Shown here: positions 33,944-42,935 of the stretch, one piece after another | Layout: every line of letters starts with the position of its first letter | Position numbering within the stretch: the first letter of the stretch is position 1 | NCBI GenBank assembly: GCA_018433975.1 | Contig: JAHDQE010000061.1 | Span: 1 to 48,762, forward strand | Length of the DNA: 48,762 bases | Direction of reading: 5' to 3' | DNA from: Ornatilinea sp. | GTDB lineage: Bacteria; Chloroflexota; Anaerolineae; Anaerolineales; Anaerolineaceae | Translations under genes and position numbers: made by a program | Notes under the pieces: generated by a model | The model's input: the letters and a program-made list of their open reading frames with translations, nothing else | Told to the model about the DNA's origin: nothing | Database searches by the model: none

Positions 33944-35338
33944 ATGGCTTTTCCCAATCAGGTTCGGAATGGTTTATCGGGTAAGGAGTTGGTGTTTAAA
34001 ACGCTGCGGCATGAAGAGCCCCGCGCGGTGCCCTGGGTGCCGTTTGCCGGAGTGCATGCCGGAAAGCTCACCGGGTATTCCGCCCGGGAGGTGCTTACCG
34101 ACCGGGATAAACTCCTGGAATCCCTGCTGGAAGTCAACCGGCTTTATAACCCGGACGGCCAGCCGGTGATGTTTGATTTGCAGATTGAAGCGGAGATTCT
34201 GGGCTGCGGCCTGGTCTGGGCAGAGGATGCCCCGCCTTCGGTGGTGTCGCATCCTCTGGCGAATGACCTGACCCTGCCAACCCGCCTGCCCGAAGCGGGA
34301 GACGGCCGCCTGCCCCTGGTGCTGGATGTGATGCGCTCGATGAAGGAGCAGGTTGGGGAACGGACGGCGCTCTACGGCCTGGTGACCGGCCCGTTTACGC
34401 TGGCCTCGCACCTGCGCGGCACCGATATTTTTCTCGACACGGTGGATAACCCTGAATTCCTCAGCGGCTTGCTGGCTTACACCGCCCAGGTAGCCACCCG
34501 GGTTTCGGCCCTGTACCTGGAGGCCGGTATGGATGTGATCGCCGTGGTGGACCCGGTTACCTCGCAGGTCTCGCCGCGTATGTTCCGGAAATACCTGCGG
34601 GAGCCTTTTACCACCGTTTTTGATTCTATCCGTGAGCGCGGCGCGTTTTCCGCCTTTTTTGTGTGCGGGGATGCCACCAAGAACATCGAGGGCATGTGCC
34701 AGAGCGGGCCGGACTGCGTGGCGGTGGACGAGAACGTGGATATGGTCACCGCCAAAGAGGTCACCGATCGCTACAACGTTACGCTCGAAGGCAACATCCC
34801 GCTCACCACGCGGATGCTGCTGGGCACCCAGCAGGACAACATGAAATATGTGGTCGATCTTCTGGACCGGCTCGACGCGCACAACCTGATCATCTCGCCG
34901 GGCTGTGATATGCCCTACGATATCCCGGTGGAGAATGTGATCGGCGCGGTGGAGGCCATCCGCGACCCGGAAGGCGCCCGGCTGATGCTGGCGAACTACC
35001 ATGCCCAGGAGATTGACCTGGAAAGCGTGGCACTGCCGGATTACGCTGCTCTGGAACGCCCGTTGATGGAGGTCTTTACCCTGGATTCTTCGACCTGCGC
35101 GGCCTGCGGGTATATGCTGCACGCCGCGGAGCGCGCGGCGCAGGCCCTCGCGGGCAGGGTGGATATGGTGGAGTACCGCATCACCCGGCCGGAGAACGTG
35201 GCCCGCATGATGAAAATGGGCATCAAGAACCTGCCCTGCATCCTGGTCAACGGTGAGCTGAAATTCTCCTCACTGATTCCCGGCCAGCGCGAACTGCTGG
35301 CAGCCATTGAACCTTATTTCCGGACGGAGGGAGCATGA
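33944..35338 (+). CDS. MtaA/uroporphyrinogen decarboxylase-like methyltransferase fused to a thioredoxin-like domain
   Basis: A 464-residue protein. Residues about 1-355 are the URO-D/MtaA TIM barrel (LVTGPFTLASHL, DPVTSQVSPRMF). MtaA proteins use a zinc bound by H-x-C and a distant Cys to activate the thiol of coenzyme M or a similar acceptor. Here C241 (FFVCGDAT) and C321 (SPGCDMPYD) are kept, but the His position is Phe239. Residues about 378-464 form a thioredoxin/glutaredoxin-like domain with C385-A-A-C388 and a cis-Pro segment (IKNLPCILVNGE). GGAGG precedes the start. The GTPase gene follows with a 4-bp overlap. A role in methyl transfer from the corrinoid protein is likely; the acceptor is unknown. 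Confidence 0.87.
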   Translation: MAFPNQVRNGLSGKELVFKTLRHEEPRAVPWVPFAGVHAGKLTGYSAREVLTDRDKLLESLLEVNRLYNPDGQPVMFDLQIEAEILGCGLVWAEDAPPSVVSHPLANDLTLPTRLPEAGDGRLPLVLDVMRSMKEQVGERTALYGLVTGPFTLASHLRGTDIFLDTVDNPEFLSGLLAYTAQVATRVSALYLEAGMDVIAVVDPVTSQVSPRMFRKYLREPFTTVFDSIRERGAFSAFFVCGDATKNIEGMCQSGPDCVAVDENVDMVTAKEVTDRYNVTLEGNIPLTTRMLLGTQQDNMKYVVDLLDRLDAHNLIISPGCDMPYDIPVENVIGAVEAIRDPEGARLMLANYHAQEIDLESVALPDYAALERPLMEVFTLDSSTCAACGYMLHAAERAAQALAGRVDMVEYRITRPENVARMMKMGIKNLPCILVNGELKFSSLIPGQRELLAAIEPYFRTEGA

Positions 35339-36393
35339 GGCTACATCTGGTCGGCGGGTTCCTGGGCAGCGGCAAGACCACGGCCATTATCGCGGCGGCC
35401 AAGCAGCTCATGAGCCAGGGGAAGTCGGTGGGGGTGATCACCAACGACCAGGGGCGCTATCTGGTGGATACCGCTTTTTACCGCTATGCGGATATCCCCA
35501 CCGTGGAGGTCACCGGCGGGTGTTTTTGCAGCCATTACGACGATCTGGAGGAAAGGATGGACCATCTGGTGGCGGCCCGCCATCCCGATGTGATCTTTGC
35601 CGAAGCGGTGGGTTCTTCGGCGGACCTGGTGGGGACGGTGGCGAAGCCGCTGCAGCGCCTGCGCCGGATCGGGACGGATTCCATCAGCCTTTCCGTGTTT
35701 GTCGACAGCCGTCTGCTGTATATGCGCCTGCTGGGCGAAGCTCTCCCTTTCAGCGAAGAAGTGATGTATATCTTTGATAAGCAGATTGAAGGGGCGGGTC
35801 TGCTGGTGGTCAATAAAACGGATTTACTGTCCCCCGAAAAACTGGAAGAACTGAAGGCGCTGCTCAAAGGCCGGGCTTACCTGCTGCAAAATTCCCTCGC
35901 GGAGCAGGGCGTTTCGGGCTGGCTCGGGTTCCTGGAGCCGGGGGCTTTTGTGCTGCCGGGGAAATCCCCCCGCATGGATTACGAACGCTACGGCCGGGCC
36001 GAAGCGGCTCTGGCCTGGCTGGACGAGGGGATTGAGCTGGAAACACAGCCCGGCCAGGAGAAGCGCGCCGTCGCGGCGCTGGTGCGGGCCATCCTGGATG
36101 AGATCCGGCAGCGCGGTGGGGCGGTGGCCCATTTGAAGTTTATGGTGCGCAGCGGGGATATTGAGCGCAAGATCAGCTTTCCCTTCCTGGAAGAGCCGGG
36201 CTGGGAGGAGGGTATCCCCGAAGGCGACGGGGGCAGGGTCACCCTCCTGGTGAATGCCCGCGTCGAGCTCCCGGCGGAAGACCTGCGCAAAGCCGTGCAG
36301 GCCGCGCTCGCGCGCTGCGGCGCGTCCTGCCGCGAGGTGGAAGCCTCCTGCTTCCAGCCGGACCGGCCCGTGCCCACCCATCTGCCTGATTAG
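35335..36393 (+). CDS. CobW/COG0523 family GTPase
   Basis: A 352-residue P-loop GTPase of the G3E/COG0523 group. Walker A is GGFLGSGKTT (K14), the base-recognition motif is NKTD, and the metal-binding position reads GGCFCS (C63, C65), a shortened form of the family C-x-C-C motif. The C-terminal third is the variable CobW_C-like part. Family members are metal chaperones or insertases for zinc, cobalt or iron enzymes. Overlap with the zinc- and corrinoid-linked methyltransferase gene (ATGA) suggests it loads metal into that enzyme or reactivates the corrinoid protein. Confidence 0.87.
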   Translation: MRLHLVGGFLGSGKTTAIIAAAKQLMSQGKSVGVITNDQGRYLVDTAFYRYADIPTVEVTGGCFCSHYDDLEERMDHLVAARHPDVIFAEAVGSSADLVGTVAKPLQRLRRIGTDSISLSVFVDSRLLYMRLLGEALPFSEEVMYIFDKQIEGAGLLVVNKTDLLSPEKLEELKALLKGRAYLLQNSLAEQGVSGWLGFLEPGAFVLPGKSPRMDYERYGRAEAALAWLDEGIELETQPGQEKRAVAALVRAILDEIRQRGGAVAHLKFMVRSGDIERKISFPFLEEPGWEEGIPEGDGGRVTLLVNARVELPAEDLRKAVQAALARCGASCREVEASCFQPDRPVPTHLPD

Positions 36394-36515
36394 CAGCTCC
36401 GAAGAGTGTCATCGCCCGGCGCGGCGATCTCCCTCTCTGGCATTGCAGAGGAGACCGGATCGGATAAGGATCTCTCCCTGACGGAAGTGGCCTTGCTCTC
36501 TGATTTCCGTAATTA

Positions 36516-36548
36516 AGAAACTCGGTTTTTTCAAAAAACCGAGTTTCT
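36516..36548. repeat. Palindromic dispersed repeat, second copy
   Basis: Arms 36516-36531 and 36533-36548 around one C; the core is identical to that at 9875-9905 and only the outermost bases differ, with compensating changes that keep the palindrome. Confidence 0.78.
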
Positions 36549-36591
36549 CCATAGGATGAACGGCAGTCCGGCTGGAATTTAAAATACAAGT

Positions 36592-36612
36592 GGCGCATCC
36601 AAAGGATGCGCC
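36592..36612. repeat. REP-like hairpin
   Basis: GGCGCATCC and GGATGCGCC form a 9-bp stem with an AAA loop. It follows the sequence AAAATACAAG, also seen next to repeat copy A at 40120-40130. It lies at the 3' side of the defence genes. Confidence 0.6.
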
Positions 36613-36645
36613 TACAATAAACAGTTTTCTCAAAATAGACTCTAA

Positions 36646-38148
36646 TCACTTATAAGGGGACAATACTTCCTTTGAAGAAAATATGATTAACTTTTTACAG
36701 CAGCGGGTAAGTGCCACATATAAATGTTTTGGGGAGTCAAACTTATCTGCGTCTAGGATAGCAACTGTATCAAATTCAAGGCCCTTTGTTAGCAATGTAG
36801 TTCCAATACATTTCCCTTTAATAATCCTACCTGATCGTCTGATAATATTACGATGATTTTTCATTGCTTCATAAACTGATATTCCTTCCAAGTCAGCATG
36901 TATAAGAGCATTCAATATGGCATATAAAAATCCCTCTCGCTTGTATTTAATCTTTAGGTTATTCTTTAGTTCAAGAATAATGTTTTTCATATTTTGAGGG
37001 GAAGGCTTCGATACAAATAAATTGATTGTGCTTTTTAGTGCGGCAGCTTTTGCTTTATCAATATCACCTCGTTTGTTTTTTACGCCGTTTTCAGTAAACC
37101 AGTTGTTTAGCTCAGTCTTTTGAAATATTTTTTCTAGAACATCTTCTTTAATTCTTTTTTCAGGCTTTATAGATCTTCCAATAGACAAGCATAAAGCATC
37201 TATTTTTTTTGCAAGTAAGTAGAAGTTTTTATCATCTATAGCTTCTAACAAAGTTAAAGATTTACTGTAGTCAATTTGTGCACGGATTTTCGCTCTATCA
37301 TCTATGTTGCCTTTTCTAATTTTTCCCCCGTTGTCATTCACTTTATCGTATTCCGGAAAAATGATTAACAGACTATCAAAATCGGGGTTGTGTTTAGGAT
37401 TTAAGATTAATTTATCTAGACATTTCCTGTATTTACTCCCAGCTTCATAAATTTCATTCGGCTTTACTTTTATAAGATATAGGCCTTCAATACTATTTGA
37501 AGAAAAATCTAAAGCTTTATTATCCTCTAGAAGATTCCTAATCTCCTTAAGTTTGTCACCTAATGCACGATTATTACCTTTTTGCCGCCATCTATAAGGG
37601 ATGGAAAGATCAGGCACTTTCTTGAAAACTGATAGGTCAGTATCAAAATCCACTAAATCGCCATTAAAGTCAAAAATGCCTTGTAGGTGGTCTCCCAAAA
37701 TATGAGTTTTCAAACTTTTTGATAAAGCCAAAATCATTTCATGTTGAATCTTGGTGCAGTCTTGATATTCATCAACAAATAGACCGGCGTATGTTGCTTT
37801 GATAACATTTCTAATGACATTTGATTTAAAGATAATTGTTGCTTTATCAATGATGAATGGATGATATTCGCTTGAGTTATCCTGATCTGGGGTATCAGTA
37901 CCAGTATAAAAAGCATTTACATATTTCTGTGCAAAACTACTGATAGTTTCAACATTGTACTGATTAGGAGCAATGCTGAATTCTTTAATTTTTTCTTTAA
38001 TAGCGGCGACGCCAGCATGTGTGTGCGTAAGAATGAGTTGCCGCCCCGTTGTATATTTTAGACACTCAGCAATCGTGTATGTTTTTCCGTAGCCTGCTGG
38101 AGCAATAAGCAACGTTTTATCCCCATCGACAAAGGTTTGATAATCCAT
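36646..38148 (-). CDS. gajB: UvrD-like helicase, GajB-type Gabija subunit
   Basis: A 500-residue superfamily 1 helicase-like protein. Motifs: Walker A APAGYGKT (K22), Walker B LFVDEYQD (D126, E127), motif III ILGDHLQGIF, IPYRWR, motif V TLLTKGLEFDTVAILD, motif VI YVALTRCCKKLIIFSS. Size and layout match GajB (about 490-500 residues). It starts directly after the stop of the OLD-family gene (no gap), so the two form one unit. In Gabija, GajB senses or unwinds DNA and helps activate the GajA nuclease during phage infection. It is AT-rich relative to the flanking operons, as expected for a transferred defence gene. Confidence 0.82.
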   Translation of the reverse strand: MDYQTFVDGDKTLLIAPAGYGKTYTIAECLKYTTGRQLILTHTHAGVAAIKEKIKEFSIAPNQYNVETISSFAQKYVNAFYTGTDTPDQDNSSEYHPFIIDKATIIFKSNVIRNVIKATYAGLFVDEYQDCTKIQHEMILALSKSLKTHILGDHLQGIFDFNGDLVDFDTDLSVFKKVPDLSIPYRWRQKGNNRALGDKLKEIRNLLEDNKALDFSSNSIEGLYLIKVKPNEIYEAGSKYRKCLDKLILNPKHNPDFDSLLIIFPEYDKVNDNGGKIRKGNIDDRAKIRAQIDYSKSLTLLEAIDDKNFYLLAKKIDALCLSIGRSIKPEKRIKEDVLEKIFQKTELNNWFTENGVKNKRGDIDKAKAAALKSTINLFVSKPSPQNMKNIILELKNNLKIKYKREGFLYAILNALIHADLEGISVYEAMKNHRNIIRRSGRIIKGKCIGTTLLTKGLEFDTVAILDADKFDSPKHLYVALTRCCKKLIIFSSKEVLSPYK

Positions 38149-39876
38149 TTACGCATCAATCCAATCTGACAAGTTATTTAAAGTACTTTTAAGATGAGTA
38201 TTGTTTTCCCTCTCACCAATATACTTGAATACTATGTCGCCAAGTGTCTCACCATGCTGAACCGATTTGAACCAATTTTTTCCTGAGCTTTCATCTTTTT
38301 TCTTTGGTTTAAATTCCGAAACAATTCTTTCTCTTAAACTGCTTTCCTCAGTCCATTCTTTTACTGAAATGGATTTAAGATCAAGAAAAGCACTATCAAA
38401 TGAATCGGAGTTTTCATCTTTTGCATATTGAAGTAGTTCTATCACACCGTTCCATGATAAATCGTTAAAAATCTGCTCTTCCAAACAAAACTTATCCTCA
38501 CAATCAAATATTCCGACCCTATCTTCTCGCCATCGGGGCTTTTTGTCATTTATATCGTCCCTATCCGAATCACAAAATAGTGCTGTATTTATTCCTGCTT
38601 TTCTAATCTCATCTACCCTTTGCGCAATATTACTTCCAGTGCCATCTACATAAGCACAATCTTTAAACGACATCGGTTCTTTCGAATTCTGTATTCTATA
38701 TTTGTCCAAAGCACGGCAAATTCCAACTTCAGTCGCCCCTTCACATATAATCACTTTTTTTGCAAAAAATGCTTCCGGACATGCTCTAACAGTTTTTTGA
38801 AGCTCTTCATTGCTACGATCAAACGAACTTGTTTTAATTTCACCCGTTTTCTCGTTTTTCAGTAGTAAAAGAAGTGGCTCCGACCCAAGCTCAGTTATTG
38901 CATCCCGCGAATGTGTTGTGATAAATATTTGGCCTGCTTGGTGCCCAATTAATGACCTGACGGCTTGTTTAACTCTATCAGGTTCCTGCCCTTGCTCAAT
39001 TTCATCAATAAGCATAATTCCGCCGAAATGAACTAAGGCTGATTGAATTGCTATTGAAGCCAACCTTTTAGATCCTTTTCCTTTTAGTCTGAAAGGGACG
39101 GAATCTTCATGCAAACTAATCCGATTGTCTTTTATTGATAACTCTCTGGAATCTAATGTTGTACCAGCTTCTGAAATATCCAAACCTAACGTTGCTGCTT
39201 GTTCTTTAATCAAATTGGTAGCTTCATCAAGATTGGTGAAATCGTTTTGGTCAATTTTCTCTTTAGCTTCTCTTAGGCACTGGATGATTATGTTGTTATT
39301 CTCTAAGTTTTCATCAGAGCTAATTGATTTAAGTAATGCGTACAGAGGATTGCCTTTATTCCAAGAAAAATGTCTGTCTACAGAATCTGATATCAGGTAG
39401 CAGTTGAGGTGAGCTCTGTCTGCACCGCTGATAGGTTTATCTTCTTGCTCTCGTTTATTTGTTACAACCCATTGAGGTTCAAGTGAACTATCTACGGTTA
39501 GCTTGATCGTTAAAACTGGAATTAAATCCTCATTCAATTCCTCCAAAGTTATATCATCAATGATTTCATTATTTTGCTTAACTAATCCTCTCATATAAAG
39601 ACCAAATTTATTTTCAGACAGATACTTTTCTGGAAAATCAATTAATGAGACAGTTATTTCTATATTTTCATTAGGATCACAGTTATAAAAATCAGTGTCA
39701 TAAAAATTTAAATTCCAGCTTGGAGATAGAGCTGATGAAATTGCGTCTAAAATTGTTGTTTTTCCGCTATCACCACGACCTATGAAGCAAATCAAATTTT
39801 GATCTGTTTTAAACTTAAGAGTTAAATGCTTTATTCCTCGATAGTTTTTGATATCTAAGTGAATAATTTTTGCCAT
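38149..39876 (-). CDS. gajA: OLD family ATPase-TOPRIM nuclease, GajA-type Gabija subunit
   Basis: A 575-residue protein, close to the 578 residues of the model GajA. The ABC-type ATPase has Walker A IGRGDSGKTT (K39), signature LKGKGSKRLASIAIQ and Walker B GIMLIDEIEQG (D291, E292), then the His switch THSRDAI. The TOPRIM nuclease domain has E379 (VIICEGATEVG) and the D-x-D pair D436/D438 (LFCDSDRDD). GGAGGA lies 6 nt before the ATG. Together with the adjacent helicase this is the defining gene pair of the Gabija anti-phage system. All catalytic residues appear intact. Confidence 0.85.
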   Translation of the reverse strand: MAKIIHLDIKNYRGIKHLTLKFKTDQNLICFIGRGDSGKTTILDAISSALSPSWNLNFYDTDFYNCDPNENIEITVSLIDFPEKYLSENKFGLYMRGLVKQNNEIIDDITLEELNEDLIPVLTIKLTVDSSLEPQWVVTNKREQEDKPISGADRAHLNCYLISDSVDRHFSWNKGNPLYALLKSISSDENLENNNIIIQCLREAKEKIDQNDFTNLDEATNLIKEQAATLGLDISEAGTTLDSRELSIKDNRISLHEDSVPFRLKGKGSKRLASIAIQSALVHFGGIMLIDEIEQGQEPDRVKQAVRSLIGHQAGQIFITTHSRDAITELGSEPLLLLLKNEKTGEIKTSSFDRSNEELQKTVRACPEAFFAKKVIICEGATEVGICRALDKYRIQNSKEPMSFKDCAYVDGTGSNIAQRVDEIRKAGINTALFCDSDRDDINDKKPRWREDRVGIFDCEDKFCLEEQIFNDLSWNGVIELLQYAKDENSDSFDSAFLDLKSISVKEWTEESSLRERIVSEFKPKKKDESSGKNWFKSVQHGETLGDIVFKYIGERENNTHLKSTLNNLSDWIDA

Positions 39877-39966
39877 AAGTTCCTCCGCCCTGATATTATT
39901 TTTTAATCCATTTATAAAATATTCTATGGTTACATACTAAGCATCCGTCTAATTGATGAAAACACA

Positions 39967-40190
39967 TAACTATTGGATATACTGCAATGATTCTGCATAA
40001 CAAATCCGTAAAGGGTTTTAAACAGATTGTCGACAAATCAAAAAATAGTTAACGCCCCGCTCACCATTCACCAATAAATAGCCCCACAAATCAGTAAAAA
40101 TAGTATATTCCCCTGACTTTTAAAATACAAGCCGTTACCGGTCGTTTGCAAACCATGCACGGGATGCGCTCACTGCCGCAAACAAATTGC
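39967..40190. repeat. Cassette-boundary direct repeat, copy A
   Basis: About 224 bp. It shares with copies B and C the ordered blocks AACTATTxGATA, CTGCAATGAT, AACAAAxCCGT, TTAAACAGATT, CACCAATAA, AGTATATTCCCCT and AAGCCG. It ends 90 bp upstream of gajA. A GTCTAAT at 39947-39953 beside it resembles an attC R-box. This fills most of the 343-bp gap between gajA and the next gene. Confidence 0.85.
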
Positions 40191-40203
40191 ACGCTTTGTC
40201 AGG
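40187..40203 (-). other. attC-like half-site after the Imm5-like gene
   Basis: On the minus strand, 17 nt after the stop codon, CCTGACAAAGCGTGCAA matches the outer half of many attC sites and aligns with the element at 47180-47198 (GGCTAACACAGCGTGCAG). Confidence 0.4.
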
Positions 40204-40219
40204 TGCTGTGCAGCCTATT

Positions 40220-40753
40220 TCAACCCCGGATACCGGCATCGACCCGGTACATCAAATTTTCTAATCGCGTTTTCCCCATTTCACGGGCGGGCATTTGCAA
40301 TAAAATCTCGCGGACTTCCGGAGGGACGTGTTCGATTGCCCAAATCACTTCCTTGACCCCCACAGCATGGTCGCCGCCCTGGCTTAACTCAAGTGCCAAA
40401 GCGGCATAAGCCGCGGGGCCGACGATATGTTTCGTTTGTTGGACGTCCGCCAGGGGATGGGTATAAGCGCTGGACGCCGCAAGGCCCGCGGCGCTGGCAG
40501 CAGCTGCGGCAGCCGGGTTCTCGGCACCACGCGCAGCGGAAAACGCTGCTAGGGACAGGGAACGCAGCCGGGCGGTTCGCCTGCCTCCGGCAGCGAACAT
40601 CCGAATGCCCTCAATCGCGTCACGGGGGCGGGAGTCTGAATTGGCATCCTTCTCGTAAACCGGCAGCGCCCTTTCCGCACAGTCCGCAGCCCAGCCCCCT
40701 AAGGACCTGAGTGAATCCAGACTCAGCGGAAAATACACCGGCTCACGCGCCAT
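40220..40753 (-). CDS. Imm5-like putative immunity protein
   Basis: A 177-residue, Ala-rich helical protein. The segment SRPRDAIEGIRMFAAG, then AFSAARGAENPAAAAAASAA and THPLADVQQTKHIVGPAAYA, resembles the Imm5-like domain in which a pR-x-AIea-R helix is followed by repeated A-rich helices and a His-containing helix. Such proteins are usually immunity partners of polymorphic toxins, but no toxin gene is nearby, so it is an orphan here. It lies between two attC-like half-sites. The family call rests on pattern only. Confidence 0.6.
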   Translation of the reverse strand: MAREPVYFPLSLDSLRSLGGWAADCAERALPVYEKDANSDSRPRDAIEGIRMFAAGGRRTARLRSLSLAAFSAARGAENPAAAAAASAAGLAASSAYTHPLADVQQTKHIVGPAAYAALALELSQGGDHAVGVKEVIWAIEHVPPEVREILLQMPAREMGKTRLENLMYRVDAGIRG

Positions 40754-40833
40754 CCTGCACCTCTATAAATTTCAAAAACCTGTTTTGCCATAAGGGTTTC
40801 TCGGTTTACAAGGCAGCCATCCGTCGGGTACAT

Positions 40834-40858
40834 GCTGTGTTCGGCGGCTGTTTACGAA
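40834..40858 (-). other. attC-like half-site after the glycoside-hydrolase lipoprotein gene
   Basis: On the minus strand, 43 nt after the stop, the sequence GCCGAACACAGCATGTACCC parallels GGCTAACACAGCGTGCAGCT of the better-preserved site at 47141-47198. The other half is not recognisable, so the site is probably decayed. The feature is placed approximately. Confidence 0.3.
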
Positions 40859-40887
40859 AATATAGGGCTAATGCCATTTGCGTATGA

Positions 40888-42351
40888 TTATTGAACAATT
40901 ATTTTATAAATCATCGGATAATCCGTTAAATTAATATCCTTGATCAACAATTTATTCTCATCACTGGTGAATTTCAATCCCTGCATTGTTGAATTAAAGG
41001 GATCAAGAGCTATTACTGAGAAAGCTGAAATATCATCTACTGAAATTGAACTCACAAAGTTATCGCTGATTAATTTGGCTTCACCATCATGCCACACTGC
41101 AATGTATTTGTCTCCAACATCATCAACAAATGTGTAATATCTAACGAGGTTTGATTCGGATTTTATATTTATAGGAAACGAGTAAGCGCGCAATCCATCA
41201 AATAAATATGCCATGTTGCGAATCATATTTCCTTCGAAAGGACGCTCAATTGCATTTGTACCAGAAGTTCCGACAGAAATATCTAACCCCAGGTTGGTTG
41301 CAATCATTCTGCCAATATATTTTGCCGCTATTTCCGGCTCGTATGGATGATAATCTCCAGGTTCTGACTGAAGTGTATTGAGGCTGTAATTTGATCTGTA
41401 ATTGAGTTCATCGGCGATGAATTCACCGTGAAAACCATGTGCATTTGCTGTTTGCTTGATGTGTTCCCACATTGCGTCATAGCCATAATAATATTCGCTG
41501 CGAAATACTGGCGAAGCATCATTATTCACTGTATGCAGTGATATGGCATCGGCAAGGGCTATTACATCGGATTGTAGAATTTTCATTGAATATTCGGGGG
41601 TGCCTTCATCCGTATAACTGCTGGTGCAAACCAAAACGATTTTTGCCTGTGGGTCTATTTCTCTTATCAGGGGAATAACAAGTCTGGTTACTCGGATGTA
41701 ATCTTCAGGTTCAATTCTCTGATAAAAATCGTAATTGGCGTCGGGTTCATTCCAAAGCTCATAACTATCTATCAATCCTTTCAAACTGGAAGCCACCATC
41801 TTTACATAAGCAAGATAACGATTGATTTCATCTTCAGTGCTCAGTCGGTTATGGCTAATTGTTCCGCCAGTCTGTCTGTATGCCATATCCCAAAAGGACA
41901 GGCTAAATCGTGACTTAATACCGAGGTCTTTCATTTGCCTGAACAGGGCTACATAATCTTCTGGTAATTCATTTTCGATGAATGCGTAGGAGAAATCAAC
42001 AGCGGGTCCATCCGAGAAATTGAGTGTAAATCTTGTCCGCGTAAAACCATCGTATTTCAAACCTTTTACCCAATCCGACCACTCAGATGCAGGGTTTCTG
42101 ACAACACCCGAGACAAGAGAATTAATGCGTGAGTCAACCAATTCAATCTGATCTTTGAGGATTAATGGCTGAATTTGGTAGTTCACTTCGGTTGGAGTTG
42201 CTTTAGGCGTTTCAGCCGGGGTAATGGTTGGTGCTAAGGTTTTTGTAGGGGGATCCGATAAAACAGGTGTAGTTGCTGGCATCTGTTCGGCTGTTGTTGT
42301 ACAAGAAACCAGAGATAAAATTATAAGTATGCAAGAGATGACCTTTTTCAT
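40888..42351 (-). CDS. Lipoprotein with a clan A glycoside hydrolase-like domain
   Basis: A 487-residue lipoprotein. The lipobox is LVSC (Cys17), then a Thr/Pro-rich linker to about residue 55. The mature domain reads as a TIM barrel (GLKYDGFTRTRFTLNFSD, GIKSRFSLSFWDMAY). The general acid/base is probably E202 in YELWNEPDAN and the nucleophile E315 in FIADELNYR, the strand 4 and strand 7 glutamates of clan A (GH39/GH5-like) enzymes. A beta-rich C-terminal domain follows (about 400-487). The exact family and sugar are unknown. AT-rich composition and flanking repeat B and an attC-like half suggest acquisition. Confidence 0.75.
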   Translation of the reverse strand: MKKVISCILIILSLVSCTTTAEQMPATTPVLSDPPTKTLAPTITPAETPKATPTEVNYQIQPLILKDQIELVDSRINSLVSGVVRNPASEWSDWVKGLKYDGFTRTRFTLNFSDGPAVDFSYAFIENELPEDYVALFRQMKDLGIKSRFSLSFWDMAYRQTGGTISHNRLSTEDEINRYLAYVKMVASSLKGLIDSYELWNEPDANYDFYQRIEPEDYIRVTRLVIPLIREIDPQAKIVLVCTSSYTDEGTPEYSMKILQSDVIALADAISLHTVNNDASPVFRSEYYYGYDAMWEHIKQTANAHGFHGEFIADELNYRSNYSLNTLQSEPGDYHPYEPEIAAKYIGRMIATNLGLDISVGTSGTNAIERPFEGNMIRNMAYLFDGLRAYSFPINIKSESNLVRYYTFVDDVGDKYIAVWHDGEAKLISDNFVSSISVDDISAFSVIALDPFNSTMQGLKFTSDENKLLIKDINLTDYPMIYKIIVQ

Positions 42352-42377
42352 ATTTCTATCCGTTTAGAAATTGCCGC

Positions 42378-42530
42378 TGAACTATTGGATAACTTGCAAT
42401 GATCCTGTAACAAACCCGTGAAGGATATTAAACGGATTATCGACAAATTAAAAAATGACAACAACAAGCTTCCCACCAATAAGTAATTACAGTATATTCT
42501 CCCGATTATCAAAACGCAAGCCGCCGGGAA
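42378..42530. repeat. Cassette-boundary direct repeat, copy B
   Basis: A 153-bp copy in the same orientation as A and C, lacking the central CGCCCCGCTCACCATT block that A and C share. It ends 26 bp upstream of the glycoside-hydrolase lipoprotein gene. GTTCAGC at its gene-facing edge resembles the attC R' box with one mismatch. Confidence 0.82.
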
Positions 42531-42658
42531 TGACGTGTTTGTCCCAAAAATGGTAGATAAAATTTAGAAGATGGATGAAGACACAATATTCCCTGAATGT
42601 TTGGATACAGATCACACCACTCCCGATCCAGCAACCATCAAAACGCTGGTCATTCCCA

Positions 42659-42715
42659 ACCAAGTGAACGGTAGAATGGGTGGAACGCAGTAAAACCCAC
42701 CGAATCCGGATTGGT
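42659..42715. repeat. REP-like repeat, copy 1
   Basis: GTGAACGGTAGAATGGGTGG followed by AACGCAGTAAAACCCACC. Related copies are at 45885-45930 and 48411-48462. Confidence 0.65.
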
Positions 42716-42850
42716 GGGTTCCGGGGTGCCGGTAGTTTGTGAGGGATGCTCTATTTTCCACCCCTGCACCCAATCTGCCGCCGCTGCAGCTGAACGTAGG
42801 GTAAGGATCTCTGGTTTACCGGGCAGCGCATTGGTATCTGTAACCCGTAA

Positions 42851-42935
42851 AGTGCGACATTAAATAATCTGTCGCCGGTAAGGGACGCAGAGGTTCTTCT
42901 CTCCCTGCGTCGATCAGAACGACATGGGATGCAGG
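42851..42935. repeat. Dispersed intergenic repeat, copy 2
   Basis: Begins GTGCGACA, then CGCCGG, GACGCAGAGG, CTCCCTGCG and GATGCAGGG; matches 45581-45670 and 16811-16883. Confidence 0.6.

Noticed and set aside
33974..35122. A 382-codon minus-strand frame opposite the methyltransferase-thioredoxin fusion
   Set aside because: His/Gln/Arg-rich shadow frame of a GC-rich gene with clear domains on the other strand; no ribosome-binding site.
36394..36645. Possible CRISPR-like array or small RNA after the GTPase gene
   Set aside because: Only two single hairpins of different sequence are present, without regular spacing or repeated units.
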